A stretch of 64,000 nucleotides of DNA, from the NCBI RefSeq assembly GCF_900094625.1, contig NZ_FMAJ01000015.1, positions 62,001 through 126,000 on the forward strand, given 5' to 3'. This document shows positions 48,398-57,222 of the stretch, in pieces (the stretch's first letter is position 1; each line of letters begins with the position of its first letter). The notes beneath the pieces are model-generated. The model was not told the origin of the DNA, made no database searches, and saw only the letters and a list, made by a program, of their open reading frames with translations. The stretch is from Rhizobium aethiopicum. Its GTDB lineage: Bacteria; Pseudomonadota; Alphaproteobacteria; Rhizobiales; Rhizobiaceae. Both the position numbers and the translations under genes were made by a program.

Positions 48398-50019
48398 ACA
48401 TGCATATGAATGATGCGGTAAACGATGCTGGAGGCTACGACTTCATCATCGTCGGGGCGGGATCGGCGGGATGCGTTCTGGCCAACCGGCTGTCGCTCGA
48501 TCCGAAAAATCGCGTCCTTCTGCTCGAGGCCGGCGGCAGCGACCGATATCATTGGGTGCATGTGCCGATCGGCTATCTCTACTGCATGGGCAACCCGCGG
48601 ACCGACTGGATGATGAAGACGGCGGTGGAAGACGGACTGAACGGAAGGTCGCTGCCTTATCCGCGCGGAAAAGTTCTGGGCGGCTGCTCGTCGATCAATG
48701 GCATGATCTACATGCGCGGCCAGGCAGCCGATTACGACGGCTGGCGGCAGGCGGGTAATACCGGCTGGGGCTGGGACGACGTGCTGCCCTATTTCCTGAA
48801 ATCCGAGGATCATTATCGTGGCAAGGCGCCGATGCACGGGGCCGGCGGCGAATGGCGGGTGGAAAAGCAGAGGCTCTCTTGGCCGATCCTTGATGCCTTT
48901 CGGGATGCGGCTGAGGAACTCGGAATCCCAAAAATCGACGATTTCAATGCCGGCGACAACGAGGGGTCAGGCTATTTCGAGGTCAACCAGCGCGGCGGCC
49001 TGCGCTGGAATACGACCAAGGCGTTTTTGCGCCCGGCGATGAAGCGCGCCAATCTGCGCGTGCTGACCGGTGCCGAAACCGAGCGGCTGGAATTCGACGG
49101 CAGGAGCGTGACGGGCGTGCGGTTCCGGCTGAATGGGCGGAGTCATCTGGCTCACGCCGGTCGCGAGGTCATTCTGTCCGCCGGCGCGATCAATTCCCCG
49201 AAAATCCTGGAGCTTTCCGGGGTCGGCCGTCCGGAGGTGTTGACCGCTGCCGGACTGGAGGTCACCCATGAACTTCCGGGTGTCGGCGAAAATCTGCAGG
49301 ACCATCTGCAGATCCGTACGGTCTTCCGCATCGAGGGCGCCAAGACGCTGAACCAGCTCTATCATAACTTGTTCGCCCGGGCGGGCATGGGGCTCGAGTA
49401 TATGCTGCGCCGGTCCGGGCCACTGTCGATGGCGCCGAGCCAGCTCGGGATCTTTGCCAGGAGCGATCCGGCTGTTGCTACGGCCGATCTCGAATATCAC
49501 GTGCAGCCGTTGAGCACCGACCGGCTCGGCGAACCGCTGCACAAATATCCGGCCGTCACCGTTTCCGTCTGCAATCTGCGGCCGGAAAGCCGGGGAACCG
49601 TGCATGTTGGCGGCCCCGACCCTTCCCTGGCAGCGCAAATCCGCCCGAAATATCTTTCGACCGTCGGCGATCGGATGGTCGCGGCGAAATCGGTCAGGCA
49701 TGCCCGCCGGCTGATGCAGGCCGCCGCCATTCGCAAATACCGGCCGCAGGAGATGCTGCCGGGCACGGACTACCAGAGTGACGAGGAACTGATCCGTCGC
49801 GTCGGCGACATCGCCACGACGATCTTTCATCCGGTCGGTACCTGCAAGATGGGCAACGACACGATGGCGGTTGTCGATCCGCAATTGCGGGTTCACGGGT
49901 TGGCGAACCTGCGGGTGGTCGATGCCTCTATCATGCCGACCATCGTGTCGGGGAACACCAACTCGCCGGTGATCATGATTGCCGAGAAGGGCGCCGAGCA
50001 CATTTTGTCGAGGACGTAA
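48394..50019 (+). CDS. GMC-family FAD-dependent oxidoreductase (choline dehydrogenase-like)
   Basis: 541 residues. FAD motif GAGSAGCVLANRLS (about 21-34), signature 1 GGCSSINGMIYMRG, signature 2 GAINSPKILELSGVG, catalytic His in HPVGTCKMG and the partner Asn in SGNTNSPVIMIAEKG. GMC enzymes oxidise alcohols or polyols. ATG overlaps the kinase stop. As last gene of the sugar locus it may oxidise the polyol before uptake or phosphorylation; no signal peptide is seen, so it should be cytosolic. Confidence 0.9.
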   Translation: MNMHMNDAVNDAGGYDFIIVGAGSAGCVLANRLSLDPKNRVLLLEAGGSDRYHWVHVPIGYLYCMGNPRTDWMMKTAVEDGLNGRSLPYPRGKVLGGCSSINGMIYMRGQAADYDGWRQAGNTGWGWDDVLPYFLKSEDHYRGKAPMHGAGGEWRVEKQRLSWPILDAFRDAAEELGIPKIDDFNAGDNEGSGYFEVNQRGGLRWNTTKAFLRPAMKRANLRVLTGAETERLEFDGRSVTGVRFRLNGRSHLAHAGREVILSAGAINSPKILELSGVGRPEVLTAAGLEVTHELPGVGENLQDHLQIRTVFRIEGAKTLNQLYHNLFARAGMGLEYMLRRSGPLSMAPSQLGIFARSDPAVATADLEYHVQPLSTDRLGEPLHKYPAVTVSVCNLRPESRGTVHVGGPDPSLAAQIRPKYLSTVGDRMVAAKSVRHARRLMQAAAIRKYRPQEMLPGTDYQSDEELIRRVGDIATTIFHPVGTCKMGNDTMAVVDPQLRVHGLANLRVVDASIMPTIVSGNTNSPVIMIAEKGAEHILSRT

Positions 50020-50103
50020 ATGGCTGATCGCACCAGGCGCATGATGGAAGAGGTAAAGACCGATGTGAAACTGGTCGTGCCGGCCGCACCGATCTCCGGC
50101 TAA
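50020..50103 (+). CDS. possible micro-ORF (27 aa)
   Basis: A 27-residue frame, MADRTRRMMEEVKTDVKLVV with a short tail, begins at the base after the GMC stop and has GAGGAC upstream, so coupled translation is possible. It overlaps the 3' end of the convergent ABC gene by four bases. It could be a short leftover of another gene. Confidence 0.25.
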   Translation: MADRTRRMMEEVKTDVKLVVPAAPISG

Positions 50104-50843
50104 GCCCTCCCATACATCCGGCTCGCCCGCAGCAGGCGTTGCGAATAGGGATGTTCGACCGCGCCTCTTCGCAGCGCCTCGATATCGACCTGTTCGACGA
50201 TTTCGCCCGCCTCCATGATCGCCACACGGCTGCACATGTGGGAGACGACGGCGAGGTCGTGGCTGACGAGGAGATAGGTGAGGCCGCGCTCCTTGCGCAG
50301 GTCCTGCAGCAGATTGAGGATTTCGGCCTGGACCGACACATCGAGCGCCGATGTCGGTTCGTCGAGAAGCAAGACGTCGGGATTGAGCATCAAGGCGCGG
50401 GCGATGGCCACGCGCTGCCGCTGGCCGCCGGAGAGCTGATGCGGAAACCGGTAGCTCAGCGCCGGATCGAGGCCGACTGATCGAAGCACGGCATTCACAT
50501 CGACGGAATTGCTGTCCAGACCCTGGTTGCGCAGCGGCTCCTGCAGCTGCGAGCGGATGGTCTTGCGCGGATGCAGCGATCCATAAGGGTCCTGGAACAC
50601 CATCTGCACCCGGCGGAAGAACGGTCGGCTGCGCTCTCGGTCCAGCGTTTCGCCGTTGAGCGCGATCTGCCCGTCATAATTGCCATTGAGGCCTGAGAGC
50701 GCCCGAAGCACTGTGGATTTGCCGCAGCCGGATTCGCCGACCAGGCCGAAAGCCGTGCCGCTCTCGATGGCGAGATTGACACCTCTGACGACCGGCCGCT
50801 GGCCGTGTGCGAAGCGGATGGTGAGATTGTCGATCGTGATCAT
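50100..50843 (-). CDS. peptide-type ABC transporter ATP-binding protein (OppF/DppF-like, short)
   Basis: 247 residues: Walker A GESGCGKSTVL, Q loop FQDPYGSLHP, signature LSGGQRQRVAIARAL, Walker B LLLDEPTSALD. The usual C-terminal oligopeptide/dipeptide extension is absent, making it shorter than typical OppF (about 320). Its start overlaps the stop of the other ATPase gene by four bases. It completes a five-gene importer (50100-55320) with two permeases and a binding protein. Confidence 0.88.
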   Translation of the reverse strand: MITIDNLTIRFAHGQRPVVRGVNLAIESGTAFGLVGESGCGKSTVLRALSGLNGNYDGQIALNGETLDRERSRPFFRRVQMVFQDPYGSLHPRKTIRSQLQEPLRNQGLDSNSVDVNAVLRSVGLDPALSYRFPHQLSGGQRQRVAIARALMLNPDVLLLDEPTSALDVSVQAEILNLLQDLRKERGLTYLLVSHDLAVVSHMCSRVAIMEAGEIVEQVDIEALRRGAVEHPYSQRLLRASRMYGRA

Positions 50844-51694
50844 CGCGGCGGCTCCACTGCAAAATCGTCAAGCCAGGCCGGATCGCGCTTCAGGATCGGC
50901 AGCCGGACGGGCGGTTTCTCGATCTTCGGCAGAGATGCCAGAAGCCCCTGCGTATAGGGGTGTTTCGCCTTGTCGAGATCACACGCCTCGAGCACTTCCA
51001 CGACGCGGCCGGCATACATGATGAGGACGCGATCGCAGAAATTGCGGATGAGGTTGAGGTCGTGGCTGATGAAAATCAGGCCGAGATTGCGGCGCAAGAC
51101 CAGCTCGTCGAGCAGAGCCAGGATTTCGAGCCTCACCGTCACGTCGAGCGCCGAGGTCGGTTCGTCGGCGATCAGCACTTCGGGCTCGGCTATCAGCATC
51201 ATGGCGATCATCACGCGCTGGCCCATCCCGCCCGATATCTCGTGCGGATAGAGGCGGGCGACACGTTCGGGATCGCGGATCTTGACGGCCTCGAGCATTT
51301 CGAGCGCCTGACTGTAGGCTTTCCTGGCGCTCTCCTTTGGATGGTGAAGACTATAGGTTTCGGCGATCTGTTCGCCGATCCGCATGACGGGGTTGAGCGA
51401 GTATTTCGGATCCTGCAGGATGAGCCCGATGCGTCTCCCGCGGATCGTCATCATCGTTTTCTCATCCGCCTTGAGGAGGTCGAGGTCGCCAAAGCGCATC
51501 CGCTCGGCGCTGACATGTGCCGTTGGCGGCAGGAGCTTCATGATGGCGCGGCCGACGGTGGACTTGCCCGACCCGGACTCGCCGACGATCCCGAGTTTTT
51601 CCTGCCCGAGCGTAAAACTCACGCTGCGCACCGCGCGCATGTGGCCGCCGCCATAGGCGATTTCGAGGTTGCGGATATCGATCAGCTCGGTCAT
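50840..51694 (-). CDS. peptide-type ABC transporter ATP-binding protein (OppD/DppD-like)
   Basis: 284 residues: Walker A GESGSGKSTVG, Q loop LQDPKYSLNP, signature ISGGMGQRVMIAMML, Walker B LIADEPTSALD, and the C-terminal extension with HPYTQGLLASLP. The ATG at 51694 overlaps the permease stop by four bases. The frame is open far upstream inside the permease gene, but this is a shadow. Confidence 0.88.
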   Translation of the reverse strand: MTELIDIRNLEIAYGGGHMRAVRSVSFTLGQEKLGIVGESGSGKSTVGRAIMKLLPPTAHVSAERMRFGDLDLLKADEKTMMTIRGRRIGLILQDPKYSLNPVMRIGEQIAETYSLHHPKESARKAYSQALEMLEAVKIRDPERVARLYPHEISGGMGQRVMIAMMLIAEPEVLIADEPTSALDVTVRLEILALLDELVLRRNLGLIFISHDLNLIRNFCDRVLIMYAGRVVEVLEACDLDKAKHPYTQGLLASLPKIEKPPVRLPILKRDPAWLDDFAVEPPR

Positions 51695-52626
51695 TCCGCC
51701 CCCCTGGGATCGAGGACGTCCCGGAGGGCATCGCCGACAAGGTTGAAGGCGAGGCTGACCAGCGCGATGGCGATGCCGGGCGCGGCGATCACCCACGGGC
51801 TGTCGAGCATGAATTCGCGCCCGCTTGCGGCCATCGAGCCCCATTCGGGCCATGGCGGCTGCGCGCCGAGGCCGAGGAAGCCGAGACCAGCGGCGGTGAT
51901 GATGATGCCGGCCATGTTGAGGGTGACGCGGACGATGACCGAGGGAATGCACATCGGCAGGATGTGGCGGGTGATGATCGCGATTGAGGTCGCGCCCTGC
52001 AGGCGCACGGCGGCGATATAATCCGCCTTGCGCAGGCTGAGCGTCTCGGCGCGCGCCAGCCGCGCGATCGGCGGCCAGGCGGTCAGCGAAATGGCGATGA
52101 TCGCGTTGGTGATGCCGGGACCGAGGGCGGCGGCAAAACCGAGCGCCAGCACCAGCCCGGGGAAGGAGAGGAAGATATCGGTGATGCGCATCAGGATTTC
52201 GTCGACGATGCCGCCGAAATAGCCGGAGAAGGTGCCGATCAGCAGGCCGAGGGGCGCGACGATGATCGTAACCAGCATGATGATGTAGAGCGTCGTGCGC
52301 GCGCCGTAGATGACGCGGGCAAAGACGTCGCGGCCGAAATTGTCGGTGCCGAGCCAATGCTCGGCCGAGGGCGGCGCAAGCCGTCCGGCCATATCCTGGA
52401 CGATCGGATCGTAGCTCGTCAGCAGAGGAGCGGCCGTCGCGACCACGATCAGGAGCACGATGATGACGAGGCCGGCAAGGCCGAGCGGGTGCAGGCTGAA
52501 CTTCTGCCAGCCCTGATGGATCTGCTGCGCCGACGAGTGGAACCAGCCCTGCGGCTCCGGCGCTAGCAGCCATCCGCGAAAGCCGCCGGCATGGGCGCTG
52601 TTTGCGTCTTCGGTCGAGATCGTCAT
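51691..52626 (-). CDS. peptide-type ABC transporter permease (OppC/DppC-like)
   Basis: 311 residues with five to six hydrophobic spans after an N-terminal tail. Typical OppC marks are HWLGTDNFGRDVFARVIYGA and the cytoplasmic coupling motif near AARLQGATSIAI. I chose ATG 52626, four bases after the previous stop; an ATG at 52650 would overlap the preceding gene. Pairs with the OppB-like permease encoded upstream. Confidence 0.86.
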   Translation of the reverse strand: MTISTEDANSAHAGGFRGWLLAPEPQGWFHSSAQQIHQGWQKFSLHPLGLAGLVIIVLLIVVATAAPLLTSYDPIVQDMAGRLAPPSAEHWLGTDNFGRDVFARVIYGARTTLYIIMLVTIIVAPLGLLIGTFSGYFGGIVDEILMRITDIFLSFPGLVLALGFAAALGPGITNAIIAISLTAWPPIARLARAETLSLRKADYIAAVRLQGATSIAIITRHILPMCIPSVIVRVTLNMAGIIITAAGLGFLGLGAQPPWPEWGSMAASGREFMLDSPWVIAAPGIAIALVSLAFNLVGDALRDVLDPRGAE

Positions 52627-52630
52627 GGCG

Positions 52631-53728
52631 TCACCGTGTTCTCGGATCAAGGATGCGATAGAGGACGTCGGACAGGATGTTGATCGTCAGGAAGACGGCG
52701 CCGATCGTCAGCACCGAACCCATCACGACATTCATGTCGTTCATCTGCAGCCCGCGGGTGAGGTATTGGCCAAGTCCCGGCCAGCCGAAAACCGTCTCGA
52801 TCAGCACCGCGCCTTCGAGCAGGCCCCCGAAGGTCAGCGCCAGGATAGTCAGCAGCTGCACGCGGATATTCCGGAAGGCATGCCGCCAGACGACCTTGCG
52901 GGTGCCGAGGCCCTTTGCCCGCGCTGTGATGATGTATTCCTGGCTCAGCTGCTCCAGCATGAAGCTTCGCGACATGCGGCTGATATAGGCGACCGAGTAA
53001 TAGCCGAGGATCGCCGCCGGCAGGATGATGTGGCCGAGCGCGTTGTGAAACACGTCCCATTGCCCCTGGATCGCCGCATCGATCAGCAGGAAGCCGGTCA
53101 TCGGCGTGACAAGGCCTTCGTAGAAGACGTCGATCCGACCCGAGGCGCCGACGAGCTTCAGCTTCGCATAGAAGACGAAGAGCGCCATCAGCCCAGTCCA
53201 GAAGATCGGGATGGAATGGCCGGCAAGGGCAACGATCCGGGCGATGTGGTCGATCACGGTTCCGCGCCTGACGGCGGCGGTGATGCCGAGTGGGATGCCG
53301 ACGATCGCACCGATGATCATGGCGATGATCGCAAGCTCAATGGTTGCCGGAAAGATCGTCATCAGGTCGGTGAGGATTGGCTGGCCCGTCGTCGCCGACA
53401 TGCCGAGATCGCCTGTGGCGACCTTGCCAACATAGGAGAGGAATTGCATCCAGATGGGCTGCCCGAGCCCAAGCTCGTTATAGACGCGGTCGTAAACCTC
53501 CTTGCTGACCTCCGCCCCGGTAATGGCGAGCACCGGGTCGGCGGGCAGCAGGCGACCCATCGAGAAGGTCAGGAAGAGCAGGCCGAGCAGCGTCGTGACG
53601 ACAGCTACCACGCGCCCCGCCAGCCGCCGCAGCAGGCTGATCAGAGGGTGCGGGGCCGCGTCGGCGAACCCGCCCGCGGTCGAGCGGCGGCTCACCTCCT
53701 GCTTCGATGTGAGATCGGCGCTCGCCAC
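52631..53728 (-). CDS. peptide-type ABC transporter permease (OppB/DppB-like)
   Basis: 365 residues with six hydrophobic spans; the N-terminal cytoplasmic tail (about 35 residues) is longer than usual. OppB marks are LLPADPVLAI, ELGLGQPIWMQFL and the EAA-type loop TARAKGLGTRKVVWRHA. Starts with GTG (GGAG seven bases upstream), 5 bp after the binding-protein gene stop. Confidence 0.87.
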   Translation of the reverse strand: MASADLTSKQEVSRRSTAGGFADAAPHPLISLLRRLAGRVVAVVTTLLGLLFLTFSMGRLLPADPVLAITGAEVSKEVYDRVYNELGLGQPIWMQFLSYVGKVATGDLGMSATTGQPILTDLMTIFPATIELAIIAMIIGAIVGIPLGITAAVRRGTVIDHIARIVALAGHSIPIFWTGLMALFVFYAKLKLVGASGRIDVFYEGLVTPMTGFLLIDAAIQGQWDVFHNALGHIILPAAILGYYSVAYISRMSRSFMLEQLSQEYIITARAKGLGTRKVVWRHAFRNIRVQLLTILALTFGGLLEGAVLIETVFGWPGLGQYLTRGLQMNDMNVVMGSVLTIGAVFLTINILSDVLYRILDPRTR

Positions 53729-53733
53729 GCGCT

Positions 53734-55320
53734 CTACTCCTTGGTCACGTCATGCCAGCGCGTCGACCATGTCGTGTGCCCGTGATAGCCCTTCACGTTG
53801 GCGCGCATGACATAGGGGTCGGTTCGCTGGAAGAAGATGACGAGCGGGGAGGCCATGCCGGCATAGATGCCGTCCATCTTCTTGAAGATGTCGGTGCGCT
53901 TTTCCGTGTCGCGCTCCTTCATCGATTGGTCGATCAGCGTGTTGAGCTCATCAACCTTCATGCCGGTCCGCCAGAGATAATAGCTGCCGAGGCGCGCCTC
54001 GTCGCTATTGTTGGGGTTGAAGGCATATTGCGTGGCGACGGCGAAGGGATCGGGCAGGCGGGCGCCGGAATTGCCGAGCAGCACTTCGAATTTGCGCTCG
54101 CGGAAGGCGGGCGTGAACTCGCCGGGCACGAGATCAAGATCGATGCCGGCGGCGCGCGCACTCGCCTGCAGCGCCTCGGCGAAGGGCAGGGTTGGCGCCC
54201 CCGAGGGATTGAGGACTTTCTTCAGGCCGTTGGGGTATCCGGCCTCGGCCAGCAGCTGCTTGGCCTTGGCGGGATCGTAATCGTAGCGGACGGCAGCCTC
54301 TTCGGGGGCGCCGATCATGCCGCGCGGGATCATCGACTGCCAGGGGAAGCCGGTATGGCGCATGATGTTGCCGGAGATCGCCTTCCAGTCGAAGGCGTAC
54401 TGAAAGGCTTCGCGGACCTTCGGCTTCTGCAGGTCCGGGTCTTTCTGGTTGAGGGCGATATAGTAGAAGCCGAGGCCCGGCACGTTCTCGATGACCATAT
54501 CCTTATTGGTGGAGAGCGCATCGAGATCGCCGCTTGCCACATATTGGCCGACATCGACGTCGCCGGCTTCGAGCTGAAGCCGGAGATTGCCGGATTCCGG
54601 GATATGGCGGGCAACGACGCGGGCCATGGCCGGCTTGCCGCCCCAATATTTCGGCTGCGCATTGAAGATCGCCACATCGTTCGGCCGCCATTGCGCCAGA
54701 CTGAACGGGCCGCTGCCGGCGGAATTGGCCGAGAGCCAGGCGCCGCCGAAATCGCCGTTCGCCTCATGCGACAGCACCGTCTTCTTGTCGACGATGCCGA
54801 TCGAGGAGCCGGCCAGAGAATAGAGCACCAGGTCGGTATTGACCGCCTGCGGCAGCTCGATCTCCAGCGTGTGTTCGTCCTTGGCGCGGACGAGCTTTTC
54901 GACGTTATCGGCCGTAAAGCCCCAGAGCGCGACGTCGGTGGAGCCGACCTGGCCCATCTTGATGACGCGCTGGATCGACCAGGCCGCATCCTCCGCGGTG
55001 ACCTTGTTGCCGCTCTGGAAGACTGCGTCGTCGCGCAGGGTCAGCGTGATGACCTTACCATCAGGCGAGACCTCCCATTTCGTCGCAAGCATCGGCTTCA
55101 GCGTCTTGAGGTCATCAGGCGACAGTTGCACGAGGTTGTCGTAGAGGTTGGAGATCAGCTCGGAAACCGTCCGGGCGTTGTTCTGGGCCGGATCCAGCGT
55201 CCGGATGCCGGTCAGGTTCGTCCCGATCACCAGCATGTTGGGCGGCGATGCCGCCAGGCTCGGCTGCGCCGCCATCAGCGCGCCTGTCATTGCGATTGTC
55301 GTCAGTAGCTGTTTCAGCAT
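53734..55320 (-). CDS. peptide-type ABC transporter substrate-binding protein (SBP_bac_5)
   Basis: 528 residues with a Sec signal peptide (MLKQLLTTIAMTGALMAAQP, cut near SLAA). Body motifs of the DppA/OppA cluster: LATKWEVSPDGKVITLTLRD and TAEDAAWSIQRV. The ATG at 55320 has GGGAGG nine bases upstream; longer starts to 55464 are inside a leader. Members bind peptides but also oligosaccharides and opines; here the operon contains uronate genes, so an oligouronide or uronate-linked ligand is inferred. Confidence 0.88.
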   Translation of the reverse strand: MLKQLLTTIAMTGALMAAQPSLAASPPNMLVIGTNLTGIRTLDPAQNNARTVSELISNLYDNLVQLSPDDLKTLKPMLATKWEVSPDGKVITLTLRDDAVFQSGNKVTAEDAAWSIQRVIKMGQVGSTDVALWGFTADNVEKLVRAKDEHTLEIELPQAVNTDLVLYSLAGSSIGIVDKKTVLSHEANGDFGGAWLSANSAGSGPFSLAQWRPNDVAIFNAQPKYWGGKPAMARVVARHIPESGNLRLQLEAGDVDVGQYVASGDLDALSTNKDMVIENVPGLGFYYIALNQKDPDLQKPKVREAFQYAFDWKAISGNIMRHTGFPWQSMIPRGMIGAPEEAAVRYDYDPAKAKQLLAEAGYPNGLKKVLNPSGAPTLPFAEALQASARAAGIDLDLVPGEFTPAFRERKFEVLLGNSGARLPDPFAVATQYAFNPNNSDEARLGSYYLWRTGMKVDELNTLIDQSMKERDTEKRTDIFKKMDGIYAGMASPLVIFFQRTDPYVMRANVKGYHGHTTWSTRWHDVTKE

Positions 55321-55366
55321 CTCAAGACCTCCCAATCCTGTTGTTTGCGGAATGAATGTTTCGAAC

Positions 55367-56311
55367 TTAGCCGGCTGCCTTGATGTCCTGCCGGTCCGTT
55401 TGAATGTCGCCCGCGGCCTCCCAGCCTCGAAGCAACCGATGCAGCTCGTCGCGGTCATGCGCATCGAGCTGCGGCAATCCCGGCACGCGTACCGGGCCGA
55501 CGTCGAGGCCGGAAAAGGTGACCGCCTCTTTCACGACGGTCACGTTCGCGCCGTTGCGGAATTTGGTGCGCATCCGCTCGAAGGGTTCGAGCTTGTTGAC
55601 GATTGCTCTCGCCGCAGCGAAATCGCCCTTGTCAAGCGCGTCATGGACGGCAAGCGAAAGCTTCGGCGCGACGTTGACAAGGCCCGAGGTGAAGCCGCGT
55701 GCGCCGGCTGCGGTGAATGTCGGCGCCCAGCTCTCCGCCAGGCCGCAGACGAAGAGCGCGCCATTGGGATCGGCGGCGGGGATCGCCCGCGACAGCAGCA
55801 TCAGATCGGTCGTGGCGAACTTGATGCCGGCAATATTATCGTGGTTGGCGAGGCGGACGATCTCCGCAACGGTGAAACCCTCGGCCCTGACATAGGCGAC
55901 GAGGGGCAGGGGCGAAGCGTCGGCGAGATCGCAGAAATAATCGATTTGGGCAGATGGTGCTGCGAAGGGATCGACGGGCTGATGCGACATGACGGCGGAG
56001 GCGCCAATCGCGGCCGCATTCCTGGCCATTTCGATCGCCTCGCGCAGCGACCGGCCGATCGCCGCCGTTACCGGCGCGCGGCCGTCGACGCCTGAAACCG
56101 CCGCCTCGTGGACGATCCGGATCTCCTGCGGCGTCAGCGCATAAAATTCGCCGGTATTTCCGGCTGCGACGATGTTGTGAATGCCGGCCACGGCCACCCG
56201 CTCGTAGACCTTCGCGGTAATCCGGGGCTCGACTTCGCCCCGAGCGTCATAGGCCGTGACGGGAACGCCCGACACGCCCTTAAGCGCCTTGCGCATGATC
56301 GCGATGCTCAT
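55367..56311 (-). CDS. dihydrodipicolinate synthase family protein, possibly KdgD-like
   Basis: 314 residues of the DHDPS/NAL TIM-barrel family. The Schiff-base lysine is K164 (IAGIKFATTD) and the conserved tyrosine Y140 (PLVAYVRAEG); GNTGEFYALT near residue 51 is the substrate-carboxylate loop. True lysine-pathway DapA is unlikely in this operon. A 5-dehydro-4-deoxyglucarate dehydratase (KdgD) or a 2-keto-3-deoxy-acid aldolase fits the uronate dehydrogenase and lactonase genes upstream. GGGGGAG precedes the ATG. Confidence 0.8.
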   Translation of the reverse strand: MSIAIMRKALKGVSGVPVTAYDARGEVEPRITAKVYERVAVAGIHNIVAAGNTGEFYALTPQEIRIVHEAAVSGVDGRAPVTAAIGRSLREAIEMARNAAAIGASAVMSHQPVDPFAAPSAQIDYFCDLADASPLPLVAYVRAEGFTVAEIVRLANHDNIAGIKFATTDLMLLSRAIPAADPNGALFVCGLAESWAPTFTAAGARGFTSGLVNVAPKLSLAVHDALDKGDFAAARAIVNKLEPFERMRTKFRNGANVTVVKEAVTFSGLDVGPVRVPGLPQLDAHDRDELHRLLRGWEAAGDIQTDRQDIKAAG

Positions 56312-56346
56312 TTTTCTCCCCCGTTCGCTTTTCTTCCAGTTGATCG

Positions 56347-57222
56347 TCAGCCGAAACGGAAGGGCGGCAGCCCCTCCGCATCGACATCGAAGGCGATGAC
56401 CGTGCCTGCCTCGAAACGTCCGGTGCGGTCGGTTGACAGGCTCGTGACGTAAAGGGTGCTGAATTCAGGCCCTCCGAAACACGGCATGGTCGGTGCTGCG
56501 ACCGGCAGAATGTAGATTTCGACGATTTCGCCGTCGGGCGATATTCTATTGAGGCGGCCCGCGGAGACGCCGGCGCTCCAGTAGAACCCGTCGCGATCGG
56601 TCGTCGCTCCGTCCGGCCGCCCTTGTTCCTCGGTGAAGCCGCGAAGTCGACGTCCCTTGCCGATCTCGCCTGTCTCCGGATCGAAATCGAAGGCTCGCAG
56701 AAAGCACTGCCGGCTGTCTGAGTGATACATCCGCCGGCCGTCCGGCGACCAGGCAAGGCCGTTGGAACTCGTCAGTCCCGTTGCAACGGTCCGCGTGCTG
56801 CCATCGGCGCCGACACGATAGAGCGCCGCGTCATTCACCTGCGGCTTGGCCTCGCTGATCGAGCCGACCCAGAAATGCCCGTCCGGGCCCACCTTGCCGT
56901 CGTTGAGCCGGCCATTGATGTCGCGCCCGACAGGATCGCAGAGAAACTCGATGGCGCCTGAGACGGGATCAAAGAGATGGACGCCGGTTTGGAGGCCGAC
57001 AACAATCCTGTTGTCGCGGCAAAGCCCCAGGCTGCCGGCCGCCGCCGGCATCTCGAAACGATCGACCTCGCCTTGCGGAGAAAGCCGCAGGACTGCCGGC
57101 GCCAGGATATCGACGAGCCAAAGGTCGCCGGTCTCCTCGTTCCATACGGGCGATTCACCGACCGTCAGCGGCTGTTGCAGCACGGAACGGACATTCGGCT
57201 CAATGATGCGAGGCGCCGTCAC
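56347..57222 (-). CDS. SMP-30/gluconolactonase family lactonase
   Basis: 291 residues forming a six-bladed beta-propeller of the SMP-30/gluconolactonase family. Metal ligands are expected at Glu in GESPVWN and Asn/Asp in SSNGLAWSPD and in RPDGATTDRDG. The GTG start overlaps the stop of the uronate dehydrogenase gene (GTGA), giving coupled translation. Together they fit oxidation of a uronate to an aldarolactone by the dehydrogenase and its hydrolysis to the aldarate here. Confidence 0.85.
   Translation of the reverse strand: MTAPRIIEPNVRSVLQQPLTVGESPVWNEETGDLWLVDILAPAVLRLSPQGEVDRFEMPAAAGSLGLCRDNRIVVGLQTGVHLFDPVSGAIEFLCDPVGRDINGRLNDGKVGPDGHFWVGSISEAKPQVNDAALYRVGADGSTRTVATGLTSSNGLAWSPDGRRMYHSDSRQCFLRAFDFDPETGEIGKGRRLRGFTEEQGRPDGATTDRDGFYWSAGVSAGRLNRISPDGEIVEIYILPVAAPTMPCFGGPEFSTLYVTSLSTDRTGRFEAGTVIAFDVDAEGLPPFRFG

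Noticed and set aside
38605..50019. Calling the sugar locus an AI-2 (lsr) or erythritol (ery) operon
   Set aside because: Gene content overlaps with both but matches neither: one permease only, extra oxidoreductases, and no LsrG-, EryC- or isomerase-type gene; substrate left open.
51695..52573. Upstream extension of the OppD-like frame
   Set aside because: Overlaps the OppC permease in another frame and is Arg/Pro/His-rich noise; the real start is the ATG overlapping the permease stop.
53752..55308. 518-codon plus frame over the substrate-binding protein gene
   Set aside because: Antisense shadow of a clear SBP_bac_5 gene with signal peptide.
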